DNA of 64,000 nucleotides, taken from contig NZ_VLKW01000004.1 in assembly GCF_007830495.1 (NCBI RefSeq), forward strand, positions 248,001-312,000. Direction: 5' to 3'. Position numbers and translations under genes: made by a program. Under the pieces are notes generated by a model. It was not told where the DNA came from and ran no database searches. It saw only the letters and a list, made by a program, of their open reading frames with translations. Position 1 is the stretch's first letter, and each line of letters starts with the position of its first letter. Source of the DNA: Pseudoduganella flava. GTDB taxonomy: Bacteria; Pseudomonadota; Gammaproteobacteria; Burkholderiales; Burkholderiaceae_D. This document shows positions 38,101-46,000 of this stretch, one piece after another.

Positions 38101-39175
38101 GTTGCAGGCGGAGTATGGCGCGCAGGCGCGGCAGAGCTTCCAGAAGATGGCGGAGAATGCGCCGCCGGCGTCCGCCGCATCGCTCGCGCAATTGGGCGGT
38201 GCCAAGCCGAGGCAGGGCGCGACGCACGGTGCGATCCATGGCGGCATCGCGGCCGAGGTGAAGGCGGGCGGCAAGCCGGGGACGGCACCGCCGCCGTCGC
38301 CCGTCGCCCCGGCGCCGCAGTCGGCCCACACGAACATCCGCGAATGGAGTTTCGGCGAGCTGCCGGAGCTGCTCGAGATCGTGCAGGGCAAGCTGACCTT
38401 GATCGGCTTCCCCGCGCTGGTCGACAAGGGCACGCACTGCGACCTGGAAGTGTTCGACGATCCGAACGTGGCGGCGCGCACGCACCGCATCGGCCTGCGC
38501 CGGTTGTTCGCGCTGCAGATGAAGGACCAGATCAAGTTCGTCGAGAAGAGCATCCCGAATTTGCAGCAGATGGGCATGCAGTTCATGAGCATGGGCACGC
38601 AGGAGGAGTTGCGCGACCAGATCATCGCCAAGGCGATCGACATCGCCTGCCTGCAGGACCCGCTGCCGCTCGATGCGGCGGCGTTCAACAAGCGCAAGGA
38701 CGAAGGCAAGTCGCGCCTGGTGCTGCTGGTGAACGAGATCGCGCGGCTCGTGTCGCAGGTGCTGACGGAATTCCACGGTTTGCCGAAGCGGCTGCAGGGC
38801 ATCAACCCGCAGGCCGCGGCCGACATGCAGGAACAGTTGAAGGGCCTCGTGCACAAGCGCTTCCTGCTCGATACGGAGTTCGCCCAGCTGGCGCATTTCC
38901 CGCGCTACCTGAAGGCGATGAACGTGCGGCTGGAGAAGCTGCGTGCCGACCCGGCACGCGACGCCAAGTCGATGGCCGACTGGCACCAGGCCGCGCAGCC
39001 TTACCTGCGCGTGATGCGCGACAAATCGGCGGGCAAGAACACCGACCCGAAGCTGGTGGAATACCGCTGGCTGCTGGAGGAGTTGCGCGTGTCGCTGTTC
39101 GCGCAAGAGCTGCGCACGCCGATGCCGGTGTCGGTCAAGCGCCTCTTCAAAGTATGGGAATCGATGCAGAGATAG
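35120..39175 (+). CDS. hrpA: ATP-dependent RNA helicase HrpA
   Basis: A 1351-residue DEAH-box helicase. Walker A is GETGSGKT (residues 79-86), DEAH at 176-179, SAT at 208-210, and motif VI reads QRAGRCGR. Helicase-associated, OB-fold and the long DUF3418-type C-terminal parts are present, matching the roughly 1300-residue HrpA family. A 170-residue Pro/Ala-rich linker region near residues 1010-1070 (APPASAASLAQLGG to APAPQSAH) is locally low-complexity. TATAAT at 35074-35079 may be its -10 box. Confidence 0.95.
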   Translation: MSEAIKQSPTPSKTPQRAPQRSPERRERLTPEQIAARDAERLFRNPLPPITFPEELPVSGRRREIAEALSKHQVVIVSGETGSGKTTQLPKICLELGRGQKGLIGHTQPRRIAASSTAKRIAQELGSPLGEHVGYKVRFNDTLHKGASVKLMTDGILLAETQTDPLLKGYDTIIIDEAHERSLNIDFLLGYLKQILPRRPDLKVIITSATIDAERFARHFTQDGKPPVPVIEVSGRLYAVEVRYRPVEREPITLPEGANAAKPQLRTAAAQREKRDLMDAIVDGVDEVCRLGSGDVLVFLPGEREIRDAAEALRKHHPPHVEILPLFARLSVEEQDRVFRTTNARRIVLATNVAETSLTVPGIRYVVDAGLARVKRYSYRNKVEQLQIEPVAQSAANQRAGRCGRVADGVCIRLYDEDDFNKRPKFTDPEILRSSLASVILRMKSLHLTDVESFPFIEPPLARAIADGYQLLQELGAVDDDNKLTNLGRKLAKLPLDPRVGRMILAAQEHTCLTEVLIVAAALSVQDPRDRPIEHQQAADQAHQKFADEKSEFLSYIRIWRWFSEAIEHKKTNRQLQDNCRANFLSQLRLREWRDVHSQLLTLVKEQGWRMNETPATYEQLHMALLTGLLGNIGFKMEDDPGYLGARGIKFHIWPGSSLGKKAGKWIMAAELVETTRLYARTIAKIEPEWIEKIGAHLLRKSWGEPRWEKRQAQVTAAEKATLYGLTVYSQRRINYAQHNPQEAREIFIRDALVGGDYDTRAPFFAHNHRLVKEIENLEHKARRQDVLVDDQLIEAFYDKLIPHDVVNGAGFEAWHKKATQAEPKLLYLVKEDLMRHEAAGVTTELFPKKMLAAGVEMALTYHFEPGSVRDGVTLHVPLFALNQLARERCEWLVPGMLKEKVHLLLKSLPQKLRRHMVPLPEYAQKFCDRINAKQAFGRGDLIDAIIADIREQVTITVLTTDFKPEQLPAHHFMNFKVIDEHGRQLDMGRNLATLQAEYGAQARQSFQKMAENAPPASAASLAQLGGAKPRQGATHGAIHGGIAAEVKAGGKPGTAPPPSPVAPAPQSAHTNIREWSFGELPELLEIVQGKLTLIGFPALVDKGTHCDLEVFDDPNVAARTHRIGLRRLFALQMKDQIKFVEKSIPNLQQMGMQFMSMGTQEELRDQIIAKAIDIACLQDPLPLDAAAFNKRKDEGKSRLVLLVNEIARLVSQVLTEFHGLPKRLQGINPQAAADMQEQLKGLVHKRFLLDTEFAQLAHFPRYLKAMNVRLEKLRADPARDAKSMADWHQAAQPYLRVMRDKSAGKNTDPKLVEYRWLLEELRVSLFAQELRTPMPVSVKRLFKVWESMQR

Positions 39176-39219
39176 GGGTACGTGGGCCGGATCTCTGGCT
39201 TGCACCCCCAATGCAGAAC

Positions 39220-39250
39220 CTGGGGTCAGACCCGGCGGGTCTGACCCCAG
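39220..39250. repeat. GGGTCAGACCC-type palindrome between hrpA and the PRC-barrel gene
   Basis: CTGGGGTCAGACCC, loop GGC, GGGTCTGACCCCAG: a perfect 14-bp stem, the longest of the simple copies. It sits between two convergent genes. Confidence 0.85.
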
Positions 39251-39291
39251 CATTTGCTGTTGGTTCTAATACCGCGTCTGACTAAACGCGA

Positions 39292-39990
39292 TCAGTACTT
39301 CTTGTTCGGATCGATGCTGCTGCTCTGGTTCGACAGCCCGCCCGCCTGGTTGATGTTCTTGTCGGTCAGGTCGGAGTCGCCGCGGTCCAGGTCCAGGCTG
39401 CTGCTGCCGAGGCCGGAGCTGCTGCCGAGGCTGCCGCTCTGGCTGGACAGGCCGCTGCTGCCGCCCATGCTGCTGCCGGTGCTGGAGCTGCCGGACAGGC
39501 CGGACTGGCTCTGGCCGTAGCTGCTGCCGCTTTGCATCGTGCTGGTGCCGCTGCCCATCACGCTGCCGGTCGACGTCATCTGGCCGGGCTGCGCCTGCTG
39601 GGTGCCGTAGAAGCCGTGGATCTGCTGGCCGAATTCGGCGCTGGCCATGTCGGGCCAGCGGTCCTTGTCGAAGCCGGGGGCGTTTTCCAGGCGTTCCTTC
39701 TGCACGTCCAGGATGAAGCGCTTGTTGACCGTATCCAGTTGCAGGGCTTGCCACGGCACGGCGAACAGCTTGTCGCCCATGCCCAGGATGCCGCCGAACG
39801 ACAGCACCGCATAGGCGATCTGGCCGCTCTGCATGTCGATCATGATTTCCTTGATGTCGCCCAGGTCTTCTTCCTGGCGGTTGTACACGTCCTCGCCCAT
39901 CAGGGTGTCGGCGCCCATCAGGCGCGGGCCAGGGCCGGCGTTGTCGCGGTCACGGTAAATGCCAAACGGGTCTCGATCGAGATAGCTCAT
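39292..39990 (-). CDS. PRC-barrel-domain protein with Ser/Gly-rich tail
   Basis: A 232-residue protein. Residues of about 25-105 form a PRC-barrel (LMGEDVYNRQEEDLGDIKEIMIDMQSG, GMGDKLFAVPWQAL). From about residue 140 a Ser/Gly/Gln-rich low-complexity tail follows (GSSSTGSSMGGSSGL), ending in an acidic stretch. No signal peptide is visible. Such proteins are often stress-linked in environmental bacteria; the role here is not shown. GGAGACC precedes the ATG. Confidence 0.85.
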   Translation of the reverse strand: MSYLDRDPFGIYRDRDNAGPGPRLMGADTLMGEDVYNRQEEDLGDIKEIMIDMQSGQIAYAVLSFGGILGMGDKLFAVPWQALQLDTVNKRFILDVQKERLENAPGFDKDRWPDMASAEFGQQIHGFYGTQQAQPGQMTSTGSVMGSGTSTMQSGSSYGQSQSGLSGSSSTGSSMGGSSGLSSQSGSLGSSSGLGSSSLDLDRGDSDLTDKNINQAGGLSNQSSSIDPNKKY

Positions 39991-40131
39991 GTTGGTCTCC
40001 TGTGATTCCAGATTCGTGGAAAAGCCACCGTGCGTAGCCCGGCGGCGTGCATGCCAGAATAGCGCAAGCGGATTTTTCGCGTCCTTACTTCAATTCAACA
40101 GTGTGGGCCCGCGCCGCACGATGGAGAAAGC

Positions 40132-41172
40132 ATGGTCAAGCGAAGTGCCAATCTCAGGTTGCTGCGATCGTTGATGAAAGCGGGTGCGGCTCAGCAGCGC
40201 GCAGCGACGAAGATGGTGACGGGCATGCTGGCCGCACCGAAGCCGCGGCGCGCCGCTCGGCAGGCAGCGGCGCCGCGCGTGCGCACGCCGGCCGCCGCAC
40301 CCGTCGCGCCGGGGCGCTGGCTGGCCGGCCAGCATGGGCCGATGAGTTACTGGCTGTACCTGCCGCATGCGGTGCCCGCGGATGCGCCGGATGGCCTGCC
40401 GCTGGTGCTGATGCTGCACGGCTGCCAGCAGACGGCCACGCAGTTCGCGCAGGGAACGCGGATGAATGCGATGGCGGAGAAGAAGGGCTACGCGGTGCTG
40501 TACCCGCAGCAGAGCGTCGCCGTGCATGCGCAGCGGTGCTGGCGCTGGTTCGACCGGGCCACGCAGCTGGGCGGTGGCGACGTGCAACCCGTGTCCGCGG
40601 TCCTTGCCACGGTGCTGGGCCAGTATCCGATCGACCGGCGCCGCATCTACGTGTGCGGCATCTCGGCCGGTGCCGGCATGGCGAACATCATGGCGCTGAA
40701 CTTCCCCGACCTGTTCGCGGCGGTCGGGCTGCATTCGGGACCCGTGTACGGTGCGGGCCACGGCGCCGTCGGCGCGCTGGGCGTGATGCGGCATGGCGGC
40801 GGGGCGCGCACCGAGACGGCGATCCGTGAAGTGCTGGCGCGGCGCGCGGCCTTTCCGCCGCTGCCGACGATCCTGATCCAGGGCGAGGCCGATACGGTCG
40901 TCAGCGCGATCAACCAGCAGCAGCTCGTGCGGCAGAGCTTGTTGCTGAACGGCGTGCCGTCCGACGCGCCGGTGAAGGTGACGCGGCGCGGCACCCGCAG
41001 CGGCCACGAAATCCGCGATTACCTCGTTGGCCGCCAGGTCGTGCTGCGGGTCGTGCGGGTCGATGCGCTTGCACACGCGTGGAGCGGCGGCGACCCGAAG
41101 ATCGCGTTCCACGCCAAGGGGCCGGACGCGAGCCGCATGATGCTCGAGTTTTTCAGCAAGCACCGGCGCTGA
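40132..41172 (+). CDS. PHB-depolymerase-family esterase
   Basis: A 346-residue alpha/beta-hydrolase of the PHB depolymerase esterase family. A cationic Ala/Arg-rich N-terminus of about 60 residues precedes the domain with LMLHGCQQTATQFAQGTRMN (oxyanion region) and the nucleophile S178 in CGISAGAGMA. DTVVSAINQQQ and the final HAWSGG supply the likely Asp and His. There is no clear signal peptide, so it may be intracellular or exported in another way. The polymer or ester it cleaves is not defined. Confidence 0.85.
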   Translation: MVKRSANLRLLRSLMKAGAAQQRAATKMVTGMLAAPKPRRAARQAAAPRVRTPAAAPVAPGRWLAGQHGPMSYWLYLPHAVPADAPDGLPLVLMLHGCQQTATQFAQGTRMNAMAEKKGYAVLYPQQSVAVHAQRCWRWFDRATQLGGGDVQPVSAVLATVLGQYPIDRRRIYVCGISAGAGMANIMALNFPDLFAAVGLHSGPVYGAGHGAVGALGVMRHGGGARTETAIREVLARRAAFPPLPTILIQGEADTVVSAINQQQLVRQSLLLNGVPSDAPVKVTRRGTRSGHEIRDYLVGRQVVLRVVRVDALAHAWSGGDPKIAFHAKGPDASRMMLEFFSKHRR

Positions 41173-41179
41173 GCGGCGC

Positions 41180-41533
41180 TCAGCAGGGCAGGCTCAGCGT
41201 CACTTCGCTGACGGCCACTTCCGGCTTCACGGTGCGCCCGGTTTTCACGAGGCGCACCAGGCCATACTCCTGCATCGTGTGCAGCGAGCGGGACACGTTC
41301 GATTCCTGCTTGCCTGCCAGCCGCGCCAGTTCCTTCATCGATTCCGGCTTCGCTTCGCGGATGCAGCGCAGCAAGGCCATGTTTTCATCGGACAGCACGC
41401 TGGCCAGCGCGCTGATCGACGGGAACCAGACATCGGGTTCGCCCGGCATGCGCTGGCGCGCGCCGGCCGCGATCGCCAGCGACCGAGCCCGTTGCTCGGC
41501 AACCGTGGCAATTCCGAATTTCATAGGTTTCAT
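41180..41533 (-). CDS. Winged-helix regulator, probable TumA-like antitoxin
   Basis: A 117-residue DNA-binding protein. The winged helix covers about residues 48-105 (LLRCIREAKPESMKELARLAGKQ, then ESNVSRSLHTMQEYGLVRLV). Its start overlaps the stop of the TumE-like gene as ATGA, so the two are translationally coupled, with the toxin-like gene first. Small coupled regulators of this kind act as antitoxin and autorepressor. It ends 7 bp from the convergent esterase gene. Confidence 0.65.
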   Translation of the reverse strand: MKPMKFGIATVAEQRARSLAIAAGARQRMPGEPDVWFPSISALASVLSDENMALLRCIREAKPESMKELARLAGKQESNVSRSLHTMQEYGLVRLVKTGRTVKPEVAVSEVTLSLPC

Positions 41534-41931
41534 GGCGACTCCATCAATTGTTTCAACACCTTGTCGACTTCAGCGTAGAAATCGCTGAGCAGCTGATAGG
41601 CGGTATCGAATTCATACAATACCTCCACATCTGTGCCATACGGATGGCGGTGGTCGAACGGGTAGCGCCGGGCCGCATGCTTGAAGCGCGAGCCGGGCGG
41701 CTTGACCGCGTGGGCATTGTCGTAGCCGACCAGCCGCCGTCCATCCGGCGCGTGCAGCGTGAGGCAGTAGCGGATCCCGTGCGGGCGATCCGGTGTGACC
41801 TCGACGCGGCAGGCATCCATCTTGATCCAGTAGCCCTGGCCGTTCTGGACCTCGACGTTGCCGTCCAGATCCAGCAGATAGTCGAGACCCGTGTCAGGCT
41901 CGCCGTGCCGTATAAAAGTAAATAGCTTCAT
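41530..41931 (-). CDS. TumE-like (DUF6516-type) toxin
   Basis: A 133-residue protein with IRYCLTLHAPDGRRLVGYDNAH, a DHRHPYGTDVEVLYEFDTAYQLL segment and a C-terminal helix DFYAEVDKVLKQL. This pattern fits the family annotated as TumE toxins, partners of small helix-turn-helix antitoxins. The start MKLFTFIRHGEPDTG (41931) was chosen; an ATG four codons upstream (41943) is possible. The gene is more AT-rich near its start than its neighbours. It is divergent from imuA. The family call is moderate and no toxin activity can be read from sequence. Confidence 0.55.
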   Translation of the reverse strand: MKLFTFIRHGEPDTGLDYLLDLDGNVEVQNGQGYWIKMDACRVEVTPDRPHGIRYCLTLHAPDGRRLVGYDNAHAVKPPGSRFKHAARRYPFDHRHPYGTDVEVLYEFDTAYQLLSDFYAEVDKVLKQLMESP

Positions 41932-42013
41932 AAAGCATATCATGCTCCGATAAGTTTTCAACGCCTTGATCTTCATCAGCCATACGCTGGCTGGACGTTT
42001 GGACAACGCACCC

Positions 42014-42054
42014 TTGCCAAAACCGCCGCCAGCGAGTACTGTACGTATATACAG
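42014..42054 (+). promoter_or_regulatory. imuA promoter with LexA box
   Basis: CTGTACGTATATACAG at 42039-42054 matches the LexA consensus CTGT-N8-ACAG exactly. A possible -35 (TTGCCA, 42014-42019) and -10 (TACTGT, 42037-42042) straddle it, so LexA would cover the promoter. The ATG of imuA is 20 bp after the box. Confidence 0.88.
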
Positions 42055-42074
42055 TATTCGACCTTCCCGTTACC

Positions 42075-42782
42075 ATGGCTTGCACTGATCCGCTTACAGC
42101 GCCGGAAGCTGTGCATCCCTCACTTTGGCTTGCATCGCAACTGGCGCAATCGAACGACCGCTGTGTCGATACCGGCTATCCCGTGCTGTCGGGCCAACTG
42201 CCCGGCGGCGGCTGGCCCACCGGGGTGCTGGTGGAATTGTTGCTGCAACAGCCGGGTATCGGCGAGATGCGTCTGCTGCGGCCGGCCTTGGCGGCGCAGC
42301 AGGGGCCGATCGTGCTGGTGCAGCCGCCGTATGCGCCGCAGGCGCTGGCGCTCGATGCGCTGGGCATACCGCCCACCCGGCTGATCTGGATTCCCGGCAC
42401 GGGCAGGAGTGCGGACGCGCTGTGGGCGGCCGAACAGGTATTGCGCAGCGGCTGCTGCGGCGCGTTGCTGCTGTGGCAGCAACACGTGCGGGGCGAGGCA
42501 TTGCGCCGGCTGCATCTGGCAGCGCAAAGCAGTGAAACGCTGTTCTGCCTGATGCGGCCGCTGGCGGCGGCACGGGATGCCTCGCCGGCATCGTTACGCT
42601 TGTCGCTGCGGCCGGCCGCCGGCGGCATCGAGATCGGTTTTGTGAAACGCCGGGGGCCGCAACGCGACGCGCCGCTGTTCCTGCCTCTGGCACCTTCTTT
42701 ATTGCAACGTCATGCGCCTCTGGATCGGCCTGCACCTGCCCCGGCTCCCGCTCGAAGTGTTCTCCCCGAGCTGGTCGGCTGA
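42075..42782 (+). CDS. imuA: ImuA, SOS mutasome accessory protein
   Basis: A 235-residue RecA/SulA-related protein of the ImuA family: GGGWPTGVLVELLLQQPGIGEMRLLRP near residues 45-70, IVLVQPPYAPQALALDALGI and LLWQQHVRGEALRRLHLAAQ. With ImuB and DnaE2 it makes up the translesion-synthesis complex. Its 3' end overlaps imuB by 71 bp in another frame, so the genes are tightly coupled. Confidence 0.9.
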   Translation: MACTDPLTAPEAVHPSLWLASQLAQSNDRCVDTGYPVLSGQLPGGGWPTGVLVELLLQQPGIGEMRLLRPALAAQQGPIVLVQPPYAPQALALDALGIPPTRLIWIPGTGRSADALWAAEQVLRSGCCGALLLWQQHVRGEALRRLHLAAQSSETLFCLMRPLAAARDASPASLRLSLRPAAGGIEIGFVKRRGPQRDAPLFLPLAPSLLQRHAPLDRPAPAPAPARSVLPELVG

Positions 42783-44187
42783 CGCCGGTACGGCGGTGCT
42801 GGAGCAGGAGGTGGTGCTGGCGGCATCGGCCCTGGCGCGCCAGGCCGGCGTGACGCCGGGCATGCGCCGGGGTGGCGCGCTGATGATGGCGCCGCAGGTG
42901 CAGTTGCACGAACGCGCGCCCGAGCAGGAGGCACAAGCCCTGCACGCGGTGGCGATGGCCATGCTGCAATTTACGCCGCAGGTGGCCGAGGGCGAGGAAG
43001 CAACGCTGCTGCTGGACGTGGGCGCCAGCCTGCGCCTGTTCGGCGGCATCCGCCGGCTGTGCGCGCTGGTGCGGGCGAGCCTTGCCACGCTGGGGTTCAC
43101 CGGCGTGCTGGCGGTGGCGCCGACGGCGCGCGGTGCGTGGCTGCTGGCGCGCGGCGGTGGCGGCCGTTCTTTAACAATCGAGCGCATGGTGCGCCGGCTG
43201 CACGGCTTGCCGGCCACGCTGTTGCCGCCGGCCCGGCCTTACCAGGCGTGGCTGGAGGGGATCGGCTGCCTGTCGGTGGGCGACGTGGCGAACCTGCCCC
43301 GGCCCGGCTTGCAACGGCGTTGCGGCCGCGAGCTGCTGGACATGCTGGACGCGGCCCACGGCCAGGCGGCCGAGATGTTTTGCTGGATCGAGGCGCCGGC
43401 CACGTTCGGCGCGAAGCTGGAACTGTTCGACCGCGTCGAGAACACGGACCTGCTGCTGGCCGGCGCGCGCCGGCTGCTGCAGCAGTTGACGGGCTGGCTG
43501 AACGTGCGCCAGCTGGCCGTCGAGCGTGTCACGCTGCTGCTGGAACACGAGCGGGGCAGGGTGGCGCGGCCGCCGACGGCCGTCGAGATCGTGCTGGCCG
43601 AAGCCGTGTGGCACGACGAGCACCTGGTGCGCCTGCTGAAGGAACGGCTGGCGAAGCTGGTGCTGGACGCCCCCGTGATCGGCCTGGTGCTGGAAGCGCC
43701 GCAGGTCAAGCCGATGGCGCCGCTGTCCGACTCGCTGTTTCCCGAGCCGGGCGGCAGCCAGGAAGACCGGCAGCGCCTGTTCGAACTGCTGGCGGCGCGG
43801 CTGGGCGCGGACAACGTGCTGCAGGCGGCACCGCAGGCCGACTACCGGCCCGAGCATGCGAACGCGTGGCTGCCTGTGCAGGAAAAGCTGCCGCCGGCGC
43901 GGGTCGTCGCGCAGCTGCCGCCGGGCGGGCTGCCCCGGCCCGCGTGGCTGCTGCCCAAGCCGATCGCGCTGCTGGTGCGCGACCACCGGCCGTTCTATGG
44001 CTCGCCGCTGCGGATGGTGTCGTCCGCCGAGCGCATCGAGGCCGGCTGGTGGAGCGATACGCAGACGCGCGATTATTTCATCGCGCAAGGCGAGGACAAT
44101 GCCTATTACTGGGTCTACCGCGAGCGCTTGCCCGGTGCGGACGAGGAGACGGAACAGCGCTGGTATCTGCATGGGCTGTTTGGCTGA
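42712..44187 (+). CDS. imuB: ImuB, Y-family polymerase-like mutasome hub
   Basis: A 491-residue Y-family homologue. The first motif reads WIGLHLPRLPLEVF, where active Y-family polymerases have an Asp-rich metal site; the second reads LLLDVGASLRLFGG and lacks the usual Ser-x-Asp-Glu pair. So it is expected to be catalytically dead, as known for ImuB, which links ImuA, DnaE2 and the beta clamp. A long C-terminal part (IALLVRDHRPFYGSPLRMVSSAERIEAGWW and after) is typical of ImuB. Confidence 0.92.
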   Translation: MRLWIGLHLPRLPLEVFSPSWSADAGTAVLEQEVVLAASALARQAGVTPGMRRGGALMMAPQVQLHERAPEQEAQALHAVAMAMLQFTPQVAEGEEATLLLDVGASLRLFGGIRRLCALVRASLATLGFTGVLAVAPTARGAWLLARGGGGRSLTIERMVRRLHGLPATLLPPARPYQAWLEGIGCLSVGDVANLPRPGLQRRCGRELLDMLDAAHGQAAEMFCWIEAPATFGAKLELFDRVENTDLLLAGARRLLQQLTGWLNVRQLAVERVTLLLEHERGRVARPPTAVEIVLAEAVWHDEHLVRLLKERLAKLVLDAPVIGLVLEAPQVKPMAPLSDSLFPEPGGSQEDRQRLFELLAARLGADNVLQAAPQADYRPEHANAWLPVQEKLPPARVVAQLPPGGLPRPAWLLPKPIALLVRDHRPFYGSPLRMVSSAERIEAGWWSDTQTRDYFIAQGEDNAYYWVYRERLPGADEETEQRWYLHGLFG

Positions 44188-44207
44188 GGTCGCTGGGCTT
44201 GCCATCA

Positions 44208-44261
44208 ACGCTGGTGCTTGCTCTCCACGCTGTGCTTGCACTCCACCTGTGCCTGCCCTCC
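44208..44261 (+). repeat. Short degenerate tandem repeat after imuB
   Basis: Three units of 19, 18 and 17 bp run head to tail: ACGCTGGTGCTTGCTCTCC, ACGCTGTGCTTGCACTCC and ACCTGTGCCTGCCCTCC. They lie in the gap between imuB and the hydrolase gene. No function is evident. Confidence 0.6.
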
Positions 44262-44337
44262 ATCCTATGGGTGAGCTCGCCGGTGCTTGTCATCCACCGC
44301 CATCCCGTGCACAGTAGCGTCATCGACAGGAGGATGC

Positions 44338-45099
44338 ATGCAGGCACAAAGACTCGACTTCATGGGCGCGTACGGCACCAAACTGGCGGCGCGCCTCGAC
44401 GCGCCGGACGAACCGGCGCGCGCGTACGCGCTGTTCGCCCACTGCTTTACTTGCGGTAAGGACGTGTTCGCGGCCAGCCGCATCGCGCAGGCGCTGACGG
44501 AACACGGCATCGCCGTGCTGCGTTTCGATTTCACGGGACTGGGGGCGAGCGAGGGCGAATTCGCGAACACGAATTTCTCGTCGAACGTGCAGGACCTGCT
44601 GGCTGCGGCCGATTACCTGCGCACGCACCTGCAGGCGCCGCAGCTGCTGATCGGCCATAGCCTGGGCGGTGCCGCCACCCTGGCGGTGGCCGATGCGATC
44701 CCGGAGGCGCGCGCCGTCGTGACGATCGGCGCGCCCAGCGACCCGCAGCACGTGACGCACCTGTTCCGCGACCACATGGACACGATCGCCGCCGAGGGCG
44801 AAGCCGAGGTGCAGCTGGCGGGCCGGCCGTTCCGCATCCGCAAGCAATTCCTCGACGACGTGGCCGAGCACCGCCTGAAGGAAAAGATCGGCGCGATGAG
44901 AAAAGCGCTGCTGGTGATGCACGCACCGGGCGACACCACCGTGGGCATCGAGAACGCGATGCACATCTTCACGGCGGCGAAACATCCGAAGAGCTATGTA
45001 TCGCTCGATACGGCCGACCACCTGCTGACGAAGCGCGAGGATGCGGTGTATGCGGCGCGGATGATCGCCGCGTGGAGCGAACGCTACCTGCACACCTGA
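44338..45099 (+). CDS. Alpha/beta hydrolase of the OsmC-fused type, without the OsmC domain
   Basis: A 253-residue hydrolase with [39 protein letters not shown], the nucleophile elbow GHSLGG and the Asp/His region [12 protein letters not shown] ... [12 protein letters not shown]. In many bacteria this exact domain is fused to a C-terminal OsmC peroxiredoxin-like domain; here the protein stops after the hydrolase. AGGAGG lies 4 bp before ATG 44338. The substrate is unknown. Confidence 0.85.
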   Translation: MQAQRLDFMGAYGTKLAARLDAPDEPARAYALFAHCFTCGKDVFAASRIAQALTEHGIAVLRFDFTGLGASEGEFANTNFSSNVQDLLAAADYLRTHLQAPQLLIGHSLGGAATLAVADAIPEARAVVTIGAPSDPQHVTHLFRDHMDTIAAEGEAEVQLAGRPFRIRKQFLDDVAEHRLKEKIGAMRKALLVMHAPGDTTVGIENAMHIFTAAKHPKSYVSLDTADHLLTKREDAVYAARMIAAWSERYLHT

Positions 45100-45248
45100 G
45101 CTGGCCGGCGGCGGATGCGCCGGCAGGGCCGGGCCATGCTGTTCGCAGCCGTCCTACCGTCTGTGCCGACACATGCCCGTGCTCGATCAAGCCGGCGTGC
45201 CGCGCATCCGGCACCGGCGCCGCCCGCTTCGTTCAGCGCGGGCAGGAC

Positions 45249-45881
45249 TCAGGCACCCGCCACCTGCCACGCCATCCCCTTGCGCACGGCCGGGCGGGCA
45301 CCGACCCGCTCCAGCCATGCCTGCACGTGGGACTTGCTGTCCAGCTCTTCGCCCAGCACGGCCCGCAGCTTTTCATGCGCGGCGACGGTCCACGTGTACG
45401 CGGCGATGTCGGCGATCGTGTACTCGCCGCCGGCCAGGTAAGGGGAGGCTGCGAGCTGCTTGTCCAGCACGGCCAGCAGCCGCACCGCTTCCTCCCTGAA
45501 GTGCTGCTTGCCCAGCGCGTCGTCCTGCTTCGAGAAGAAGCCCAGTTGCCCCAGCATCGGCCCCAGGCCGCCGATCTGCCAGTGCAGCCATTGCAACGCC
45601 TGCCAGCGCGCCGGGCCGGCGCTCGCCAGCAACTTGCCGTGCTTGTCCGCCAGGTAGGTGAGGATGGCGCCGCTTTCGAACAGCGTCAGCGGGCCGCCGT
45701 CGGCTGTGTCGTCGACGAGGGCGGGGATCTTGTTGTTCGGTGACAGTTGCAGGAACGCGGGCTGGAATTGCTCGCCCTTCGTGATGTCGACGGGCGCAAT
45801 GCGGTACGGCTCGCCGAGCTCCTCCATCATGATGACGGGCTTGCGGCCGTTCGGCGTGGTCCAGGTGTGCAGCGTGATCAT
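45249..45881 (-). CDS. Glutathione S-transferase (YfcG/YghU-like)
   Basis: A 210-residue protein with an N-terminal thioredoxin-fold domain (TWTTPNGRKPVIMMEEL, NNKIPALVDD, LFESGAILTYLAD) and a C-terminal helical domain (QWLHWQIGGLGPMLGQLGFF). The TxxNGxK start resembles the YfcG/YghU group, often disulfide reductases. GGAGGACAC is a strong ribosome site. It appears to be a single-gene unit. Confidence 0.88.
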   Translation of the reverse strand: MITLHTWTTPNGRKPVIMMEELGEPYRIAPVDITKGEQFQPAFLQLSPNNKIPALVDDTADGGPLTLFESGAILTYLADKHGKLLASAGPARWQALQWLHWQIGGLGPMLGQLGFFSKQDDALGKQHFREEAVRLLAVLDKQLAASPYLAGGEYTIADIAAYTWTVAAHEKLRAVLGEELDSKSHVQAWLERVGARPAVRKGMAWQVAGA

Positions 45882-45920
45882 CGTGTCCTCCTTGGAGGAG
45901 GCACTCTAGCGCGGCCGATG

Positions 45921-45957
45921 GAAAACGGGCGCACGTCCCTGCGAACGTGCGCCCGTT
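45921..45957 (-). terminator. Terminator after the M61 peptidase gene
   Basis: AACGGGCGCACGT and ACGTGCGCCCGTT form a perfect 13-bp stem with an 8-nt loop; on the minus strand it is followed by TTCC. It lies 44 bp past the peptidase stop. Confidence 0.75.
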
Positions 45958-46000
45958 GCGGCCGTGACCCGCAGTCGTGAACGACGCGGTTCTTCGTGCC

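Noticed and set aside
35294-39253. A 1319-codon minus-strand frame opposite hrpA
   Set aside because: Pure mirror of helicase codons: Leu/Arg/His/Gln-rich, no start signal, no domains; HrpA motifs are on the plus strand.
42712-44187. ImuB as an active translesion polymerase
   Set aside because: The acidic metal-binding residues of Y-family polymerases are absent at both motif positions, so a structural role is favoured.
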